Source: Lunularia cruciata (lineage: Eukaryota > Streptophyta > Marchantiopsida > Lunulariales > Lunulariaceae). From it: a DNA stretch of 64,000 nucleotides. Location of the stretch: the NCBI GenBank assembly GCA_948567375.1, contig OX419757.1, forward strand, positions 3,658,001 through 3,722,000. The letters run 5' to 3'. The stretch's first letter is position 1; each line of letters starts with the position of its first letter. Shown in pieces: positions 24,908-36,829 of this stretch. The position numbers were made by a program, and so were the translations under genes. The notes below the pieces were generated by a model, which saw nothing but the letters and a program-made list of their open reading frames with translations, did no database searches and was not told the DNA's origin.

Positions 24908-25350
24908 ATGTCCTTACTGGTATTTGCAAAAGTTCCAGGCCTTTCTTCCTTCTCACTGCTACCATTTTTGAGCATCGCCTTTGCTGGTTTCTGCCTAAGT
25001 TTCAGCGCTTTGTTAATTCTCACTCTTACCATTCTTGAGCATGGCCTTGCTGGTTTCTGCATAAGCTTCAGCGCTTTCTTACTTCTCATTGCTTCTCTTT
25101 TAGAGCGGTACTTTTTGGAAACAACCGAGTTTGCCTCAGCACTCATCAGGTCTTTAATAGAAACTCATAGGTTCCAGATCATAAGTTTCTACATACGTTC
25201 CAGCGTTTTTCTACTTCTCACTACATACTACCATTTTTGAGCATGACCTTGCTAGTTTCTGCATAAATTTCAGCGCTTTCGTACTTCTCGATGGTACTAT
25301 TCTTGAGCACCAACCGACTTTGCGTTAGCACTCATGCGGTTTTGAATAGA
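24908..25350 (+). repeat. 66-bp-period tandem repeats with a repetitive hydrophobic ORF
   Basis: Units containing 'tgagcatggccttgctggtt' and 'ttcagcgctttcttacttct' recur at about 24964, 25033 and 25235, with a more diverged unit between. A larger block around 'caaccgagttt' (25132) recurs at 25311, period about 179. A 110-codon ORF (24908-25240) reads AGFCLSFSALLIL and then AGFCISFSAFLLL exactly 22 residues apart, with a third degenerate copy 44 residues further on. The antisense frame (24904-25146) is also open, with basic 22-residue repeats (KALKLRQKPAKAM). Both strands being open suggests a minisatellite without stops rather than a proven gene. Confidence 0.6.
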
Positions 25351-26836
25351 AATTCCTTACCGGGGGTATTCGCCCAGCTACTACGGCACTGTGTAAGACA
25401 TTGATGAAGTAAGTAGTCCTTTTGTGAAGGCTTGTTATGACCACCTGTCTGCTCCCTTCAATGTTTAGTTTTTAGGATTTAGTTTTTAGGATCCCTTCAA
25501 TGTCTAGTTTTTAGGATTCATGTATTCATATAGCGTGCTGCTATGTATACCTATGCTGCTGTCTTCTCAAGCTTTACACCGACCAGAAAACTATCCTCCA
25601 CTAAAGCTCTGTTTTTTTTTTTCCTTGATCGATAGTTCTGTGTTTGACGGTTCTCTCTGCTTTCACTTCAGGTGCTTAATCGATTGTGTCTTGCTTGTTA
25701 TTACATTATATATGTTAGGTCTCTTCAGGTGCTACTATGATATGTATGAATTATATCTTTACTTCTACTGACCTTTGCATTGTTAGATATAATAATTTCC
25801 ATTTCGTTAGATGCAATTGATTTCTAATATAGTATATAAATATTTCATTTTTAAAATGAATAGATTCATAAAGAAAAACTTTAAAACATTTGCGAGAAAA
25901 TAAGATAGAATAATTAAGTTAGAAATCATAATTCTCATACAATTATTTATTAAACTTGTCAGGTCATTTCCTAACACAAATGCCATAGATTTTACAAAAC
26001 AAATCATTATAACGTCAGTGATATCAGTGTTGAAATCAACAACTCCCATTTTCATCTCTTCACCTGGTTACCAACGCGCATTGTGAACTTGATACAAGCG
26101 TCTGATATGCAACCACTGTGATGATAGGTCCACTAGCATAACAGAGACAAAGCACATGAAGGGGTTTAAGTTCAATAATTCATGGATAACGAGATACCCC
26201 ATGTAGACATACCCCATCACATTGATATCTATTTGTAAAACTTTATTTATAAAAAGCTAAATACTAACCAAAGACCATTAGAACCACAAAAATGAATAGA
26301 ATTTTCATTTTATCCAATTCTGTCCATTTTCATCCCATCAAATGAAATCTCCCATGATGCCCCATAAATGTTTTACAGTTCCATTAGAAAATTTTACAGT
26401 TGTGTAAGGAAATTGAGAAATGCGCTGATTGAAACCTTGTAATGTCAACGCCAAGGACCTACAACCTCAAATAGGAGAATTACAGTATATGCTTACCGAA
26501 TCAAATGTATCCAAGTCACACTGTTTCAACTCCGTGATTTCACTGATTGGAATATGTTTTTCTTCTTTTTTTCAAAGGTGACCAAGAGGCAAATTGTATA
26601 CCTCGAATAAAAAAATATTTAAAAAATGGGATACATGGCATAAAGAGCAAGAGGCAACAAGAAAAAGCAAAAATACCTAACCAGAACTAGGTTCCCAAGC
26701 CAAAGGAGAGAAAGCAACAATAAAATAAACTACTATTGAACTGTATGATATTAATACTACAATGATATATCGAGTAAATAAGGTATAGATACTCCCATGT
26801 ATAGGTATATCTGGTAAATAAGATATAAGAGAGAAT
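25351..26836. other. Non-coding stretch, nothing recognised
   Basis: Short local repeats such as 'tagtttttaggat' near 25467-25520 are present. AT content is high from about 25780 to 26060. No supported gene. Confidence 0.4.
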
Positions 26837-26885
26837 GGCGACCACGTAGGACACATGAAGGATGGGAAGACCCCATCAAGCCGTA
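26837..26885. repeat. 49-bp dispersed repeat, copy 1
   Basis: From GGCGACCACGTAGG to ATCAAGCCGTA this matches 62298-62346 at 46 of 49 positions, although the flanking sequences are unrelated. The second copy lies in a segment flanked by 15-bp direct repeats. See the entry at 62277. Confidence 0.8.
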
Positions 26886-29800
26886 AGGGTATAAGTGGTA
26901 TATCAAGAAGGAAAACCTCTAGCAAAGTAGAGCGATATATATTTTGCCACCCGATCTGAGACATGCGTTTGATGTTTGATAATCCAGTCTCTAAGCAGCA
27001 TAACTGATTTCAAATAAACAGTCTACATATAAGGAGGTAATCAAACAGGAATCACGTTCTCTACGAAACGCTTCAAACTCGTACCTACCGACAGAGTACA
27101 TTTCCTTAGATGATGGCATCACGCGTAAAGTTATCTAGAATGAATTGGTAAGGAACATCAATTCGGTATTCCTCTTGGCTTGCCACCATTACGTTCCCAT
27201 TACCATTTTAGAGTCTCGAACTTTTCTAGATTAATTTGAGGACTTAATTTGAGATGTCAGCATTTCTGGATTTGCTTTTGACACGTCTAGAAATCTTCGA
27301 ATCATCCTTTTATGCATCTGGATCGGGTGATTTGTCGTCTCTTCTTACAGTAGGTCGAGTGCCCTGTCACTAAGTTTCATATCCTACTGTAGAGGCTCCG
27401 GAAGTAATCATGTAGGCATCGATGTATTGATTAACTATTGAGAGCTAAAATTTCTTCTCCTTCTCTTTTCCACTCTGATGATTGTAATTTCATCATAACT
27501 AATCACCACAAATTACACTTTTATATTATGTGAAACATTTATAGATCAGATAATTGGTGCATAGAAAGGTGCGCCGCTCTGATTTGGTCAGCATTATTTT
27601 GTAAAGCAAGATCGCAATGAGTCCAAAATATTTTCTCTCTCTTCTGTTCGTTTTGAATACTCTTATTTTATCTCTCTAGATATTGCTTATAGTGTTTTTC
27701 TGAAAATGGACTATACTAAAAGCTGAGGGTGTAAGATACTCAGAAACAGATTAGTCTAGAATCTAGAATCTAGAATTCACTGAATGGTAATGAGAGTAGG
27801 GTGATTACCATATGAATTTTGGGTACATTTTGTACATACGGTGGGTTTTGAAACTTAACTAGTATAGAAATATTTTTGTGAAATGTCCTAAAATGATAAA
27901 ACTTCATAGAAATGAAAAGGAATTCATGAGAATTTCCCAATATTCCTTTATACACCCCATAAAATTTCACTCATAAAATAATATACAATATTTCTATAAA
28001 TTCCATAATAGTCTAATTAAGAACCCTTACAGTAGTATTATTTGGAAAATTAATGAAAGAGCAATGAGGAAAGACTATTCAAGACCTTTAGCCGAAGAGA
28101 GAAGCACAATGAGTTCCATACAGCGTGTGATATCACAGGACAGAACGGTCCTTAGAATTCAAAATGTGATTGCAATTTAAGGTGGTGAAGGTTTCTCACC
28201 TTAACATGGAGGTGATGTCCGGTAATCGAATCAATGAATGGCGAACCCTTTAGGGCCTCCAGAGTAGAGGAGACTGCTAGCCCTTACAATGTATAAACTA
28301 CAAATAGATAACTTTTTCTAGAGTTGTATACATGGATTGTAAGCGTCTCAAAGTATCGTTACAGCCTTTATTGGTGATTTGATTTCGGTTGCATCACTGA
28401 GTAGCATTGTTATTGAGTTGGACTGGTGAAATGACCATATGTTTTTACTGCTATTTTTCTCTCCTTGTATTTATTTACGAGGTTCATAAGGAACAATCAT
28501 GATAAGTGGAGTGCTATATTGGGATATCCTATGATCCTTAGATCGAGAAATTAAGAGATTTGGAAAAATCAATGGTGCCCTACTGACCAGATCTTTTCAA
28601 ATAATGATGATTCTTCCAATGATATCATGTAATTGGAGGATATTATTAGGATCATTCAAAGTGGCAAAAGAAAGACTCGAGGAGCTTCAGAGAAAATGAT
28701 GGATGCATGAATGCTCGATGGCACATCTGAGCCTAGTTAGAGGCACTTATTGGAAGACGACCTAGCAAACATCTCCCCAAAATCTCAAGACGGTGACTGA
28801 TCAGAGTTGGCTGCGATGCTGTCATGAAAAATTCGAAACTGCATGAGGCTTGAGGATCCTTGCACAACGAAACCTGATTACAGGGCTGCAAACAAAGGTT
28901 GGAGCCCAGCAAGGCGCCTAGGTCTTCTCGTAGGCAGTTACGTACCGCTCATGGATACCCTGAGTATGCTGAAGCCCATGTGCTGAAACTTTTGAAACTG
29001 GGCTTGCCTGGCAAGCCCATGCACCGTTACTGCCATACTCGTGTACCACGGTCGGGGCTCGACTAGATTGCCATTTCTAACTACTCGAATATCTTCATAC
29101 GGAGTTGAGGATATACCAAACAATCGAGAAGGTTTGTGAAGTTTTGCGTTCTTTTTGGGTTTCGTGAAGCTTTTTGTGGTTCGTCTTGCTACTGCTCTGA
29201 TCATGTAGGTTCTTGTTGGAACTTCCATTGAATAGCTTCATTAAATAGATAGAGTTCTACCATGACTTCAACTTCTGAACCAGCCAATATTGTCACGGCT
29301 ACGTGATTAAAGTACAATTTCCCTTAAAGGATGGGAATGCGACTTGTGGCGCAAAGGTAGTTGTGTTAGAGCACTCAGGTCACATGGTTTGAGAGCATTC
29401 TGCGAGAGTCAGATATCAAAAGATGGGGTGGGCCCCTTTTATAGCAGAATTGTCCTCCAGCTTTAACTTTTGTCAGCGGTACAGAAGATTCTGTTGATAT
29501 CACCTTCTCATCTAAAGCATCTTGGAAACCCTATGAACTTCCTTCTGGAAAACGTTTCGTTTCTCGTTTAGAATCGTGCAGTGAAGTTGGATGTAGCAAT
29601 TATGCGCCACTGTATACGTTATGGGTCTGCTCGCTACAGGAATGAAACAACAGTAGTAACAACTACCGTAGTACCCCAGGGCGGAAGCTTCAGTATAATT
29701 TTTGACAGTCGTAACTGTTCCTTTTAGCCAGTTTTCTCAACCGTCGATTCCGAGGTTTTCAACTTCTAAGGGTTTTCATGAGCAAGAAAGACGTGTGGAA

Positions 29801-30204
29801 GAAAATGTTCCTAGAGGAATCAGTTTATTACTCTCGTAGTTGAAATATTTTTAAAGAGTTTAAATTAAATTCTTCTAAATAAAGAAGTTAGAAAATCTGT
29901 TAAAAAAGTATTCTTCCTGATTTTAAATAATATTTTATATCTTTAATATTTTTCTAAAGATTATAGAATGTTCTTCCCATCTCACATCCTACATATAATA
30001 CAAAAACTTGTCTCAATCTATTAATATTAATATATTTAGAGTATAAATATGTATTAAAATTTTCAAAATCTAGGAAAAATATTCTCAAAAACAGTCCTGA
30101 ATCACTTTTGGATTTTGTATTTTTTATATAACTAATATTATTCAAATTTAACTCAATTAATTACTTCTTTTCATAACTAACAAGTGAAAGAGCTTTGCGA
30201 TTTC
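26886..30204. other. Low-repeat stretch with one unassigned ORF
   Basis: Composition is mixed. A minus-strand ORF at 28938-29228 (96 codons from ATG, rich in Arg and Lys near its N-terminus) lies in a more GC-balanced segment, but no domain could be assigned. An AT-rich block runs from about 29830 to 30170. Confidence 0.35.
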
Positions 30205-30253
30205 CAGGCCATAGGAGAGCAATCACATGAAGTGATTGCTTTCCTATGGCCTG
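30205..30253. repeat. Near-perfect 22-bp inverted repeat with a 5-nt loop
   Basis: The left arm 30205-30226 starts CAGGCCATAGGAGAGC and the right arm 30232-30253 ends GCTTTCCTATGGCCTG. They pair at 21 of 22 positions, and the exception is a G-T pair that would be G-U in RNA. The loop is ATGAA. The flanking bases do not pair, so the stem is sharply bounded. It is a foldback of unknown origin; the loop is shorter than in typical plant microRNA precursors. Confidence 0.9.
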
Positions 30254-31029
30254 ATGATCTCATGATGCTTGTTGGGATGCTCCGGTCGTTTGTAGTCCTT
30301 ATAATTTGCATATTCGGATATCTTAAGTGCACTAGTGTAGAATTTTTCATCTCGATACTGTTGGGGTTCAGTTCCATTTTATCTCTTTTGTCTCACCTTG
30401 ATAGGAGTCTTGCCATCCTTCTTCGTGTTTTCCACTCGGGCGTCTTTTTTCCAATACCAATTCAATTGACATGATATGTCAAGCACTAATGATGGATAGA
30501 GGCCCTTACAATTTTGGTTATGCGTTTCTACATTAGGTTAAACCACTACATTAGACTGAAGTTTCCATGAAGAAGTTCCACTCGCTGATTCATGACGAAG
30601 AGTTAGTTAGTAAAAGAGGGTAGTTTCATCGTATCTTGATAACATGCTTCACTCAAGTCACCCTAGACTCAATCTTACAACCAACAGAAGCATATCTGGA
30701 TGTGCATGACACGGCCCATTTCCACAAACAGGACAAAAAGTAAATGCTTTCTTGTCTTACGCTGAATACTTCTGTCTCTGTAGAACCTTTGCCTAATATA
30801 ATAAAGGTACTTGTTGCACCTGGACATTGTTGCGGCAATACGGTGACGTTTTAGATTGGGGATGGTTATGGGGATGAGGATGGGCATGCCAAGCTGTCAG
30901 TGGGCCAAAACTACCATCGCATGACGATTTACAATCATTCGGTTCGATGAAATGTTGCTGTTCCAGTTCTGAACTGTGGCGTCCGAATGACCAAGATCAG
31001 GCCAAACAGTCCAGTCGCCTTTCTCTTTG
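30254..31029. other. Non-coding stretch, nothing recognised
   Basis: Short ORFs on both strands (30184-30474 plus, 30653-30887 minus) show no domain. Confidence 0.4.
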
Positions 31030-31249
31030 TCCAGAAACAGAAACTCCTTGTGCAGTTTAGATTCGTGAAACTTTTCAAGTTAGAAGCTCACCGGAAGTAC
31101 CTGTGATATCCATTTTAAAGTACAGTTACATGTCCACACGGTCAAGAAACAGAAGCCTAGAGCAGTTTTGATTCGTGAAACATATCAGCTTACAAGCTCA
31201 CTGGACGTACCTGTGATATCTGTTTTGAAGTGCAGTTACATGCTCACGA
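31030..31249 (+). repeat. Imperfect 110-bp tandem duplication
   Basis: The two units share 'attcgtgaaac' (31061 and 31171), 'gtacctgtgatatc' and 'cagttacatg' at a constant offset of 110 bp, with scattered substitutions. A separate 15-bp direct repeat AGATCCTATACAAGG follows at about 31324 and 31342. Confidence 0.85.
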
Positions 31250-31379
31250 GACTATGGAGTCAAAGAAGTTCCTTCATTGAAAAATATGAAGACGCAAATA
31301 GTATAAGAGAGCCGGACGATAGGAAGATCCTATACAAGGTAAAAGATCCTATACAAGGGGCAAAATGGTGCTAAACCCC

Positions 31380-33783
31380 GAGAGCTGAAGCAAAAAGGAG
31401 ATGTTTGCGTCCTTCCTTGACCAGAATCGAATATAGGAAAGTGGGTTTAAATGAACCTCACGGAAATCAACGCTTTTCACTTTGTGGGTTGTTTTGGGAA
31501 GTTTGAGACCACGTTTTGTTCTCCAATTCTCGAATATCCTCTTCAGTCATGGGCGTTGGATCTTTAAATATTGATGAGAGTGATATGAGGAACCAGTACA
31601 AGCCGCAACTCTTCGGACGCAATTGAATGCTTCAATGCCCCACGGAGAACTTGGAAAGTACAGGCCTTTTAGTCGATGTTTAATTTATTTACCATCTGTC
31701 AATTATTTTAATGCAGCGCAGAAAAGCTACAGTATACTATACTAAGAAACTAAAATTTTAGACCAAACACATTTCAAACATGTAATCTGTCCCAACTCTA
31801 GAGACAAAAGATAAGTACAAGTATATTTTTCGTTAATTTAGAATAAATTTCAATATGAATATATGAATTTATTTTACAGAGAACCTACAAATTTTAGACC
31901 AGACATCTCTTGGAGTAGGTTCGAGAACAACAATGTTTTCAAACACTTGCTATAGTAATTTTGAAGAAACTACAAGTGTTTTGAACTACAAGACTTATAT
32001 TTGTACTTAACTTTTGTATATAAAGTTTGGACAGGTTAGATGTTTGATTTAAGATATGTAGATTCTAAATTCTAATAAACTTATATTTTCAAGTTCAACT
32101 ATATAGTTGAAGAAACTATAGTTCAATAGTAAATCCAAAAAATTACGAAGAAAGAAGAAAGAAAAATCATAGAATCCCACTAATGTACAATATCCATAAC
32201 CCAAACTCTACACTCACATCATGAGATGAGGAAGTATTCAGTTTGCAAGTAGTTATATTTAGTTTGTTATACATAACATAACATTTGATAATATGTAAAT
32301 GATTGTTTGAAAAATATAATCTAAAAACTATGATAAAAGAATGTTATCCATTAAGACCTTAAAAACCATGTTTATATTCCGTATAAACATATCTCTTCTA
32401 TATTTATCTAGAAAATTATAATACCTCGTTACTGGACTTTTGTTCTTTAACATGTTTTCTCACAGGAAGTTTCTTTTAATTCTCATACCAATCTCATTAT
32501 TTACTTTTCCAAAGGCTATTTTAAACCAAAATACAATCATGAATTGGAGAAACTTCACTTAAGATAATCATTGACATCAAGCTTTTATCAATATCCATCA
32601 ATGATACCAACTTTAAAAACATAAACACATTGATTGGTCAAACAAAATACATTCATATTCTTGAAGTCTTCAAGTAAGCTCTTGATTAATTAATATTGTG
32701 GCTACTCTATGAACTGGACACTAAAAGTATTGTGATCATATCACCATTTGACTCTTATTCCATGATTTGTTGTCTGCCAAATCTATTCTTCTAACTTATG
32801 GCCTACTTTGGCATCTATTTTGGATGTACTTTATCAAGATAGAAGGTGAAAATAGGAAAATACAAAGACATTTCTTGCTTATTCAAGTGAAGATAATCTA
32901 ATCTTTGCATGCAACAACATAAGAAGCAAGCTAGGTAATTCAACATTGGAAAATTTGCACCAACAAAACATATGGAGGTCAAGGAATGCAAGATTTAAAA
33001 CAACTCATGAGAACATAAAAAGTATTTGAGATCAAATTTAAATAATAAAATATTTCTTCCCTTGTATCATATATTCCATATCTTGTAATATCTTTTAGCT
33101 TATTGGTAAAAGAGTCATAAGTTTTTGGACACAAAAGTATCTTAATAGATTTTGGATGAAAATCAATCATAGCTTTACATAAAGGCTCACTAACTTGAAT
33201 CCTTAATAAGGTTTAGCCCTTAGACAAGAATCTTTCATTCTCCAATTTGACTAATTATTAAAATGGAGAAAAACCATACTAAAATTCTCTCCATATTAAT
33301 AAACTTGAAATGTATCTCTCTTGTTAAATCAACATACAATAGCTTTGGATTGAATTGAGATCTTAACTACAAAATCAACTAAACATACTTAATCTTTATG
33401 TCCTTGCATAAAAGAAAATAAACATCTCATATTCTCATAGAAGATCTTAACAATCAGTTATATCATTATAATGATATCTTTATGTGATAGAACTCTAGGG
33501 AGCTTAAAAGAAAAGCATCAATGATCTAATGTGTATGACCAACCATGACAAATGCAATCACAATATTTTTGCAAATATCTTTTCATATAAGTTCATCAAA
33601 GGAAATCATGACAATCTAATTCTACTTGTCTTCTTGAGTCTTCAAATTGAATAAGTAGATGTGTAGGAGAGGATTGAGTTCATTACACTTAGTAAATGTT
33701 CTTGAATCTTGCACTTGGTAACTATCCTTGAAAAAATTTATATTTATTGGCACCCCATTGGACATCAAAATTTATCTCAATGC
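31380..33783. other. AT-rich non-coding stretch, nothing recognised
   Basis: No supported ORF. The 32700-33780 part is coding-like in base pattern, but no retroelement motif could be confirmed on either strand. Confidence 0.4.
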
Positions 33784-33788
33784 TTAAT
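33784..33788. other. Target-site duplication of element B, left copy
   Basis: TTAAT here and TTACT at 40430-40434 match at 4 of 5 positions, directly outside the LTR ends. Confidence 0.75.
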
Positions 33789-34555
33789 TGTAGTACCAAG
33801 AGCTAGCCATATGATCTTGATGTAAAATTTGGTTTGGTAACATCTGGAATGATGTTATACATGATGGACAAAATATATCAGATACAAGTATCACCAAAAG
33901 AGTACTTTTACTAATAGGGCAGAAATCAAAATAGACTTGAAAACCTTAGAGCAAATAGCTAGACATATGATTTAAAGGTGAGAATTGGTTCATTAACATC
34001 TAGAAGGATGTTACACATGATGGAATAAATAGATTAGAAAGAGATGGAATAAATAGATTAGAAAGAGGTATCACCAAAAGAGGAGTTCTACTAATAGAGT
34101 AGGAACCAAAATATGCCTGATCTTTGAAGGCAATTTTGGAGGCCCAAATGGATGAATTAGGTCTCAGAAATGTGCACAATTTCCCCTCCCCACAATGGAA
34201 TAAAGGCTGGCCTTTCCTTCCCCTCGACTTTGTCTCATTAAGAGCTTTCCAACAGTACCTCACCCATATGATTCTGACATTCCTACAAGAAGATTCCTTA
34301 AAAGATTCCCTCTAGTCAAAGCTTGTTTGACCAACCTGATAGGATCAGGACCGACATGTCACCCATCCAAATAAGTAATCCAAGGGTGGAGCTTGCTGAC
34401 ATGTCACCTATTTATGTGCCTAATCCTATGGTGGAGCTTCCTTAGAGGAGATCCTCTTTGTCTATATAATAAAGAGAAGATGCTCCTTTAGGGCATTGGA
34501 GGCTTGAGTGTGAAAATTTTTGTTTTCTTTCTTCTCTTGTCCTTGTAGTATTACA
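33789..34555 (+). repeat. Left (5') LTR of element B
   Basis: The LTR is 767 bp, TGTAGTACC to GTATTACA. It is longer than its partner partly because of a perfect 24-bp tandem duplication at 34020-34067 that is absent from the other LTRs. TATATAATA is at 34463-34471. Confidence 0.93.
34020..34067 (+). repeat. 24-bp tandem duplication inside the B left LTR
   Basis: ATGGAATAAATAGATTAGAA followed by AGAG occurs twice back to back with no mismatch. The B right LTR and both A LTRs have one copy, so the duplication postdates insertion. Confidence 0.9.
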
Positions 34556-34556
34556 A

Positions 34557-34569
34557 TGGTATCAGAGTG
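34557..34569 (+). other. Primer-binding site, initiator Met-tRNA
   Basis: TGGTATCAGAGTG starts 2 nt after the LTR end and matches TGGTATCAGAGC at 11 of 12 positions. Confidence 0.9.
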
Positions 34570-35153
34570 AGTGTTTTAGTCCAAGAGAGTGGATCACCCC
34601 TCTTGGAAGAGCACGAACTACTGAAACCAAGTAATTTGAGGTGGAGAACATAGAGTAATTGCTAGACTTAGGAAGGGCTTTAGAGAGCAGATGGGATGGA
34701 TGCACTGAGAGGACAATTTCTAGCATCTAGCTTCCCATTCTTGAATCCATTCCACATCAAGGTTATGTACATCTAGCGTGAGAAAATGAGAGTATTGCTA
34801 GTTTATCACTTTGGAGTAGAATTCATGGACATAGTGATGAACTCACCAAACCCGGTGATTCTACCTGTGGTGGTATACGATAGAGAGTGGGTTTTGACAA
34901 TCTACATTCTATTATGATGTTATGGATGTGAATGTCCCAAATCCTCTCCTTTTCAACACTCAAGTAGAAATTTGTTATGTAGTGAGACCAAAAGTGATGT
35001 TTACAGATTTTGTGGTTAGAAATTTTGGTGAGGAGTATTATTAACAAGTGATAGCTTCTAAGGTCCCAATGGTAGTCCCAATAGTTTTTGTGCCTTCTAG
35101 AGTGATCATATTAACTTCCTATTGAAGTAGACAATAGCGATTGAGTATTGCAA

Positions 35154-36170
35154 GAACCATAGATCCATAGTTGCAAGAGCTAGTGCAAGGAATGAAGTGG
35201 ATGTTGAACAAATTTTGAGAGATGAGATTGACCATGAAGGCATTACAAAGTCAAGTGCAGATCCTTATGAATTATCAAGCAATGCAAGAAGAAGAGCCAC
35301 CTCAAAACCCAATACTTGTGATTGAAGTGAAGTACTTGGAGAGGCATCCGTGCCTACGAACCCAATCAACAATGAAGCCACATTACTACTCCGGATGAAG
35401 AAGACCTGCAACATTGAGCCTTACAAAGGGCAACATACAATGGGAGTAGTGGCAACTAAGATCTTGAGAATAAATCTATATTTTTGATTGTTCTCAACAG
35501 AGATCACTGAGCATGGTACAAGTGTGTTTGCATGTGGGTACTTGATTGATAAAGCCCTCACATGGTACGATGCTTGAGAACGATCCTTGTTGGTAGAGAG
35601 AAGGGAGGTCACGTGGACAACAATGCAAGAAAGATTGCTGAAGAATTTCCAATTGGTAAATTCTGTATAGATGGCCAAAATCTGACTATGGGGATTGAGT
35701 CAGAAGAACAACATACAAGAGTATGTGGAGGCATTTTTGGATCTACAAGTTGCAATAACCAATTGAGTCTAGTAGAGGCTCTCAATAATTTCAAATGAGG
35801 GTTGAAGGAGTGGATTTGCCAAGAAGTCATGGTGCAAAATCCTCACACGGTATTTGAAGCCATTGCTTGTGCGTAGAGAATAGCAAGGGCATTGGGTGGA
35901 GGTGAAGGAGTAGTTTCACCTCAACATTATCAAGCAAAAATGCCACACATGGGTGGACTAATGCCAATAGAATTGGGCAACCTTTGGTTTTTAGATTGAG
36001 GAGCACGACCACTTCAAGGAGAGCATGGACGGGTAGAAGAATGGAGAGATGGAGTCTCATGAGGAGAAGGCACTCGAGGAGAACAACAGTGTTGTTACAA
36101 TTGTGGCCATATTGGGCACATATTTGTCAATCTTTTTGCTTGTAGAGGCCCTCGGCCTTCATACAAGCAA
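35154..36170 (+). pseudogene. gag of element B, disrupted
   Basis: Colinear with A gag, but the initiator codon is ATA. Multiple stops and small indels split the capsid region. The zinc knuckle near 36093-36140 reads CYNCGHIGHIFVN, keeping the first two Cys and the His; the final Cys is replaced by Leu. No single ORF covers the domain. Confidence 0.82.
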
Positions 36171-36328
36171 TCTTTGAACAACATGGAGAGATGCACTAAA
36201 GAGGAGGAGATGGAAATCACTTCAAAAAATGAAGATCACCAATAAATGTACCTTGCGGCCTTATTGGCTCAATAAGGAAGCAGAGAAGCAAGGGAAGGAA
36301 GAAGACAAGCACGCAAAGGTCCCAAAAG

Positions 36329-36754
36329 GTGACCTCACAATTGATTGTTGTGAATGGAGTCCTAAAAGGCAATCAAGTGAGAGTATTAATAGATCTGGGA
36401 GCAACAAAGAATTTCTTGTATCACTCTATTGCAATAAGATGGAGAATGGATCTAGAGAGAGATGAGAGCAAAGAAGTAGAGTTACCTAATGGACAAATAG
36501 AGAGGATTGAATCATTACCCAAACAAGTAACACTCTTTGTTGGAGAATATCATGAAGCAATTTAGTGGCAAGTGATACAATTAGCTCGTTATGATGCGAT
36601 CTTAGGCATGCCATGGATGAAGCATTACAACCCTAGGGTAGATTGGAGGAAGAAAATAGTGAAAACCCACCAATGGTTGATCATTGGAGTTTTAAGAAAA
36701 ATCACACAGGCAAGAACCGCCTCTCTATGTCATAGGGATAGCAACTATTTGTAA
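36329..36754 (+). pseudogene. Aspartic protease of element B
   Basis: VNGVLKGNQVRVLIDLGATK and NFLYHSIAI mark the active-site region, followed by YDAILGMPWMKHYNP near 36590-36630, which keeps the ILG-PW motif better than A does. There are stops at about 36563-36571 and a 1-nt slip. DLG replaces DSG/DTG, as in A, so this may be a feature of the family rather than later decay. Confidence 0.83.
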
Positions 36755-36829
36755 GACCGATAGATCTTTCATGGGTCTAATAAGAGAAGTTGAGATTGCT
36801 TAACTCGATGAAAAAATTCCTGAGAAATT

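Noticed and set aside
28938-29228. 96-codon minus-strand ORF as a gene
   Set aside because: Compositionally plausible, but without domain, splice context or upstream promoter evidence; mentioned only in the regional entry.
30205-30253. microRNA precursor
   Set aside because: The loop is only 5 nt, the arms are almost perfectly paired and neither matches a plant miRNA family that I recognise.
31915-31930. tRNA T-arm-like GGTTCGAGA
   Set aside because: No matching acceptor, D or anticodon stems nearby; a second GGTTCGA-type hit near 30939 also fails.
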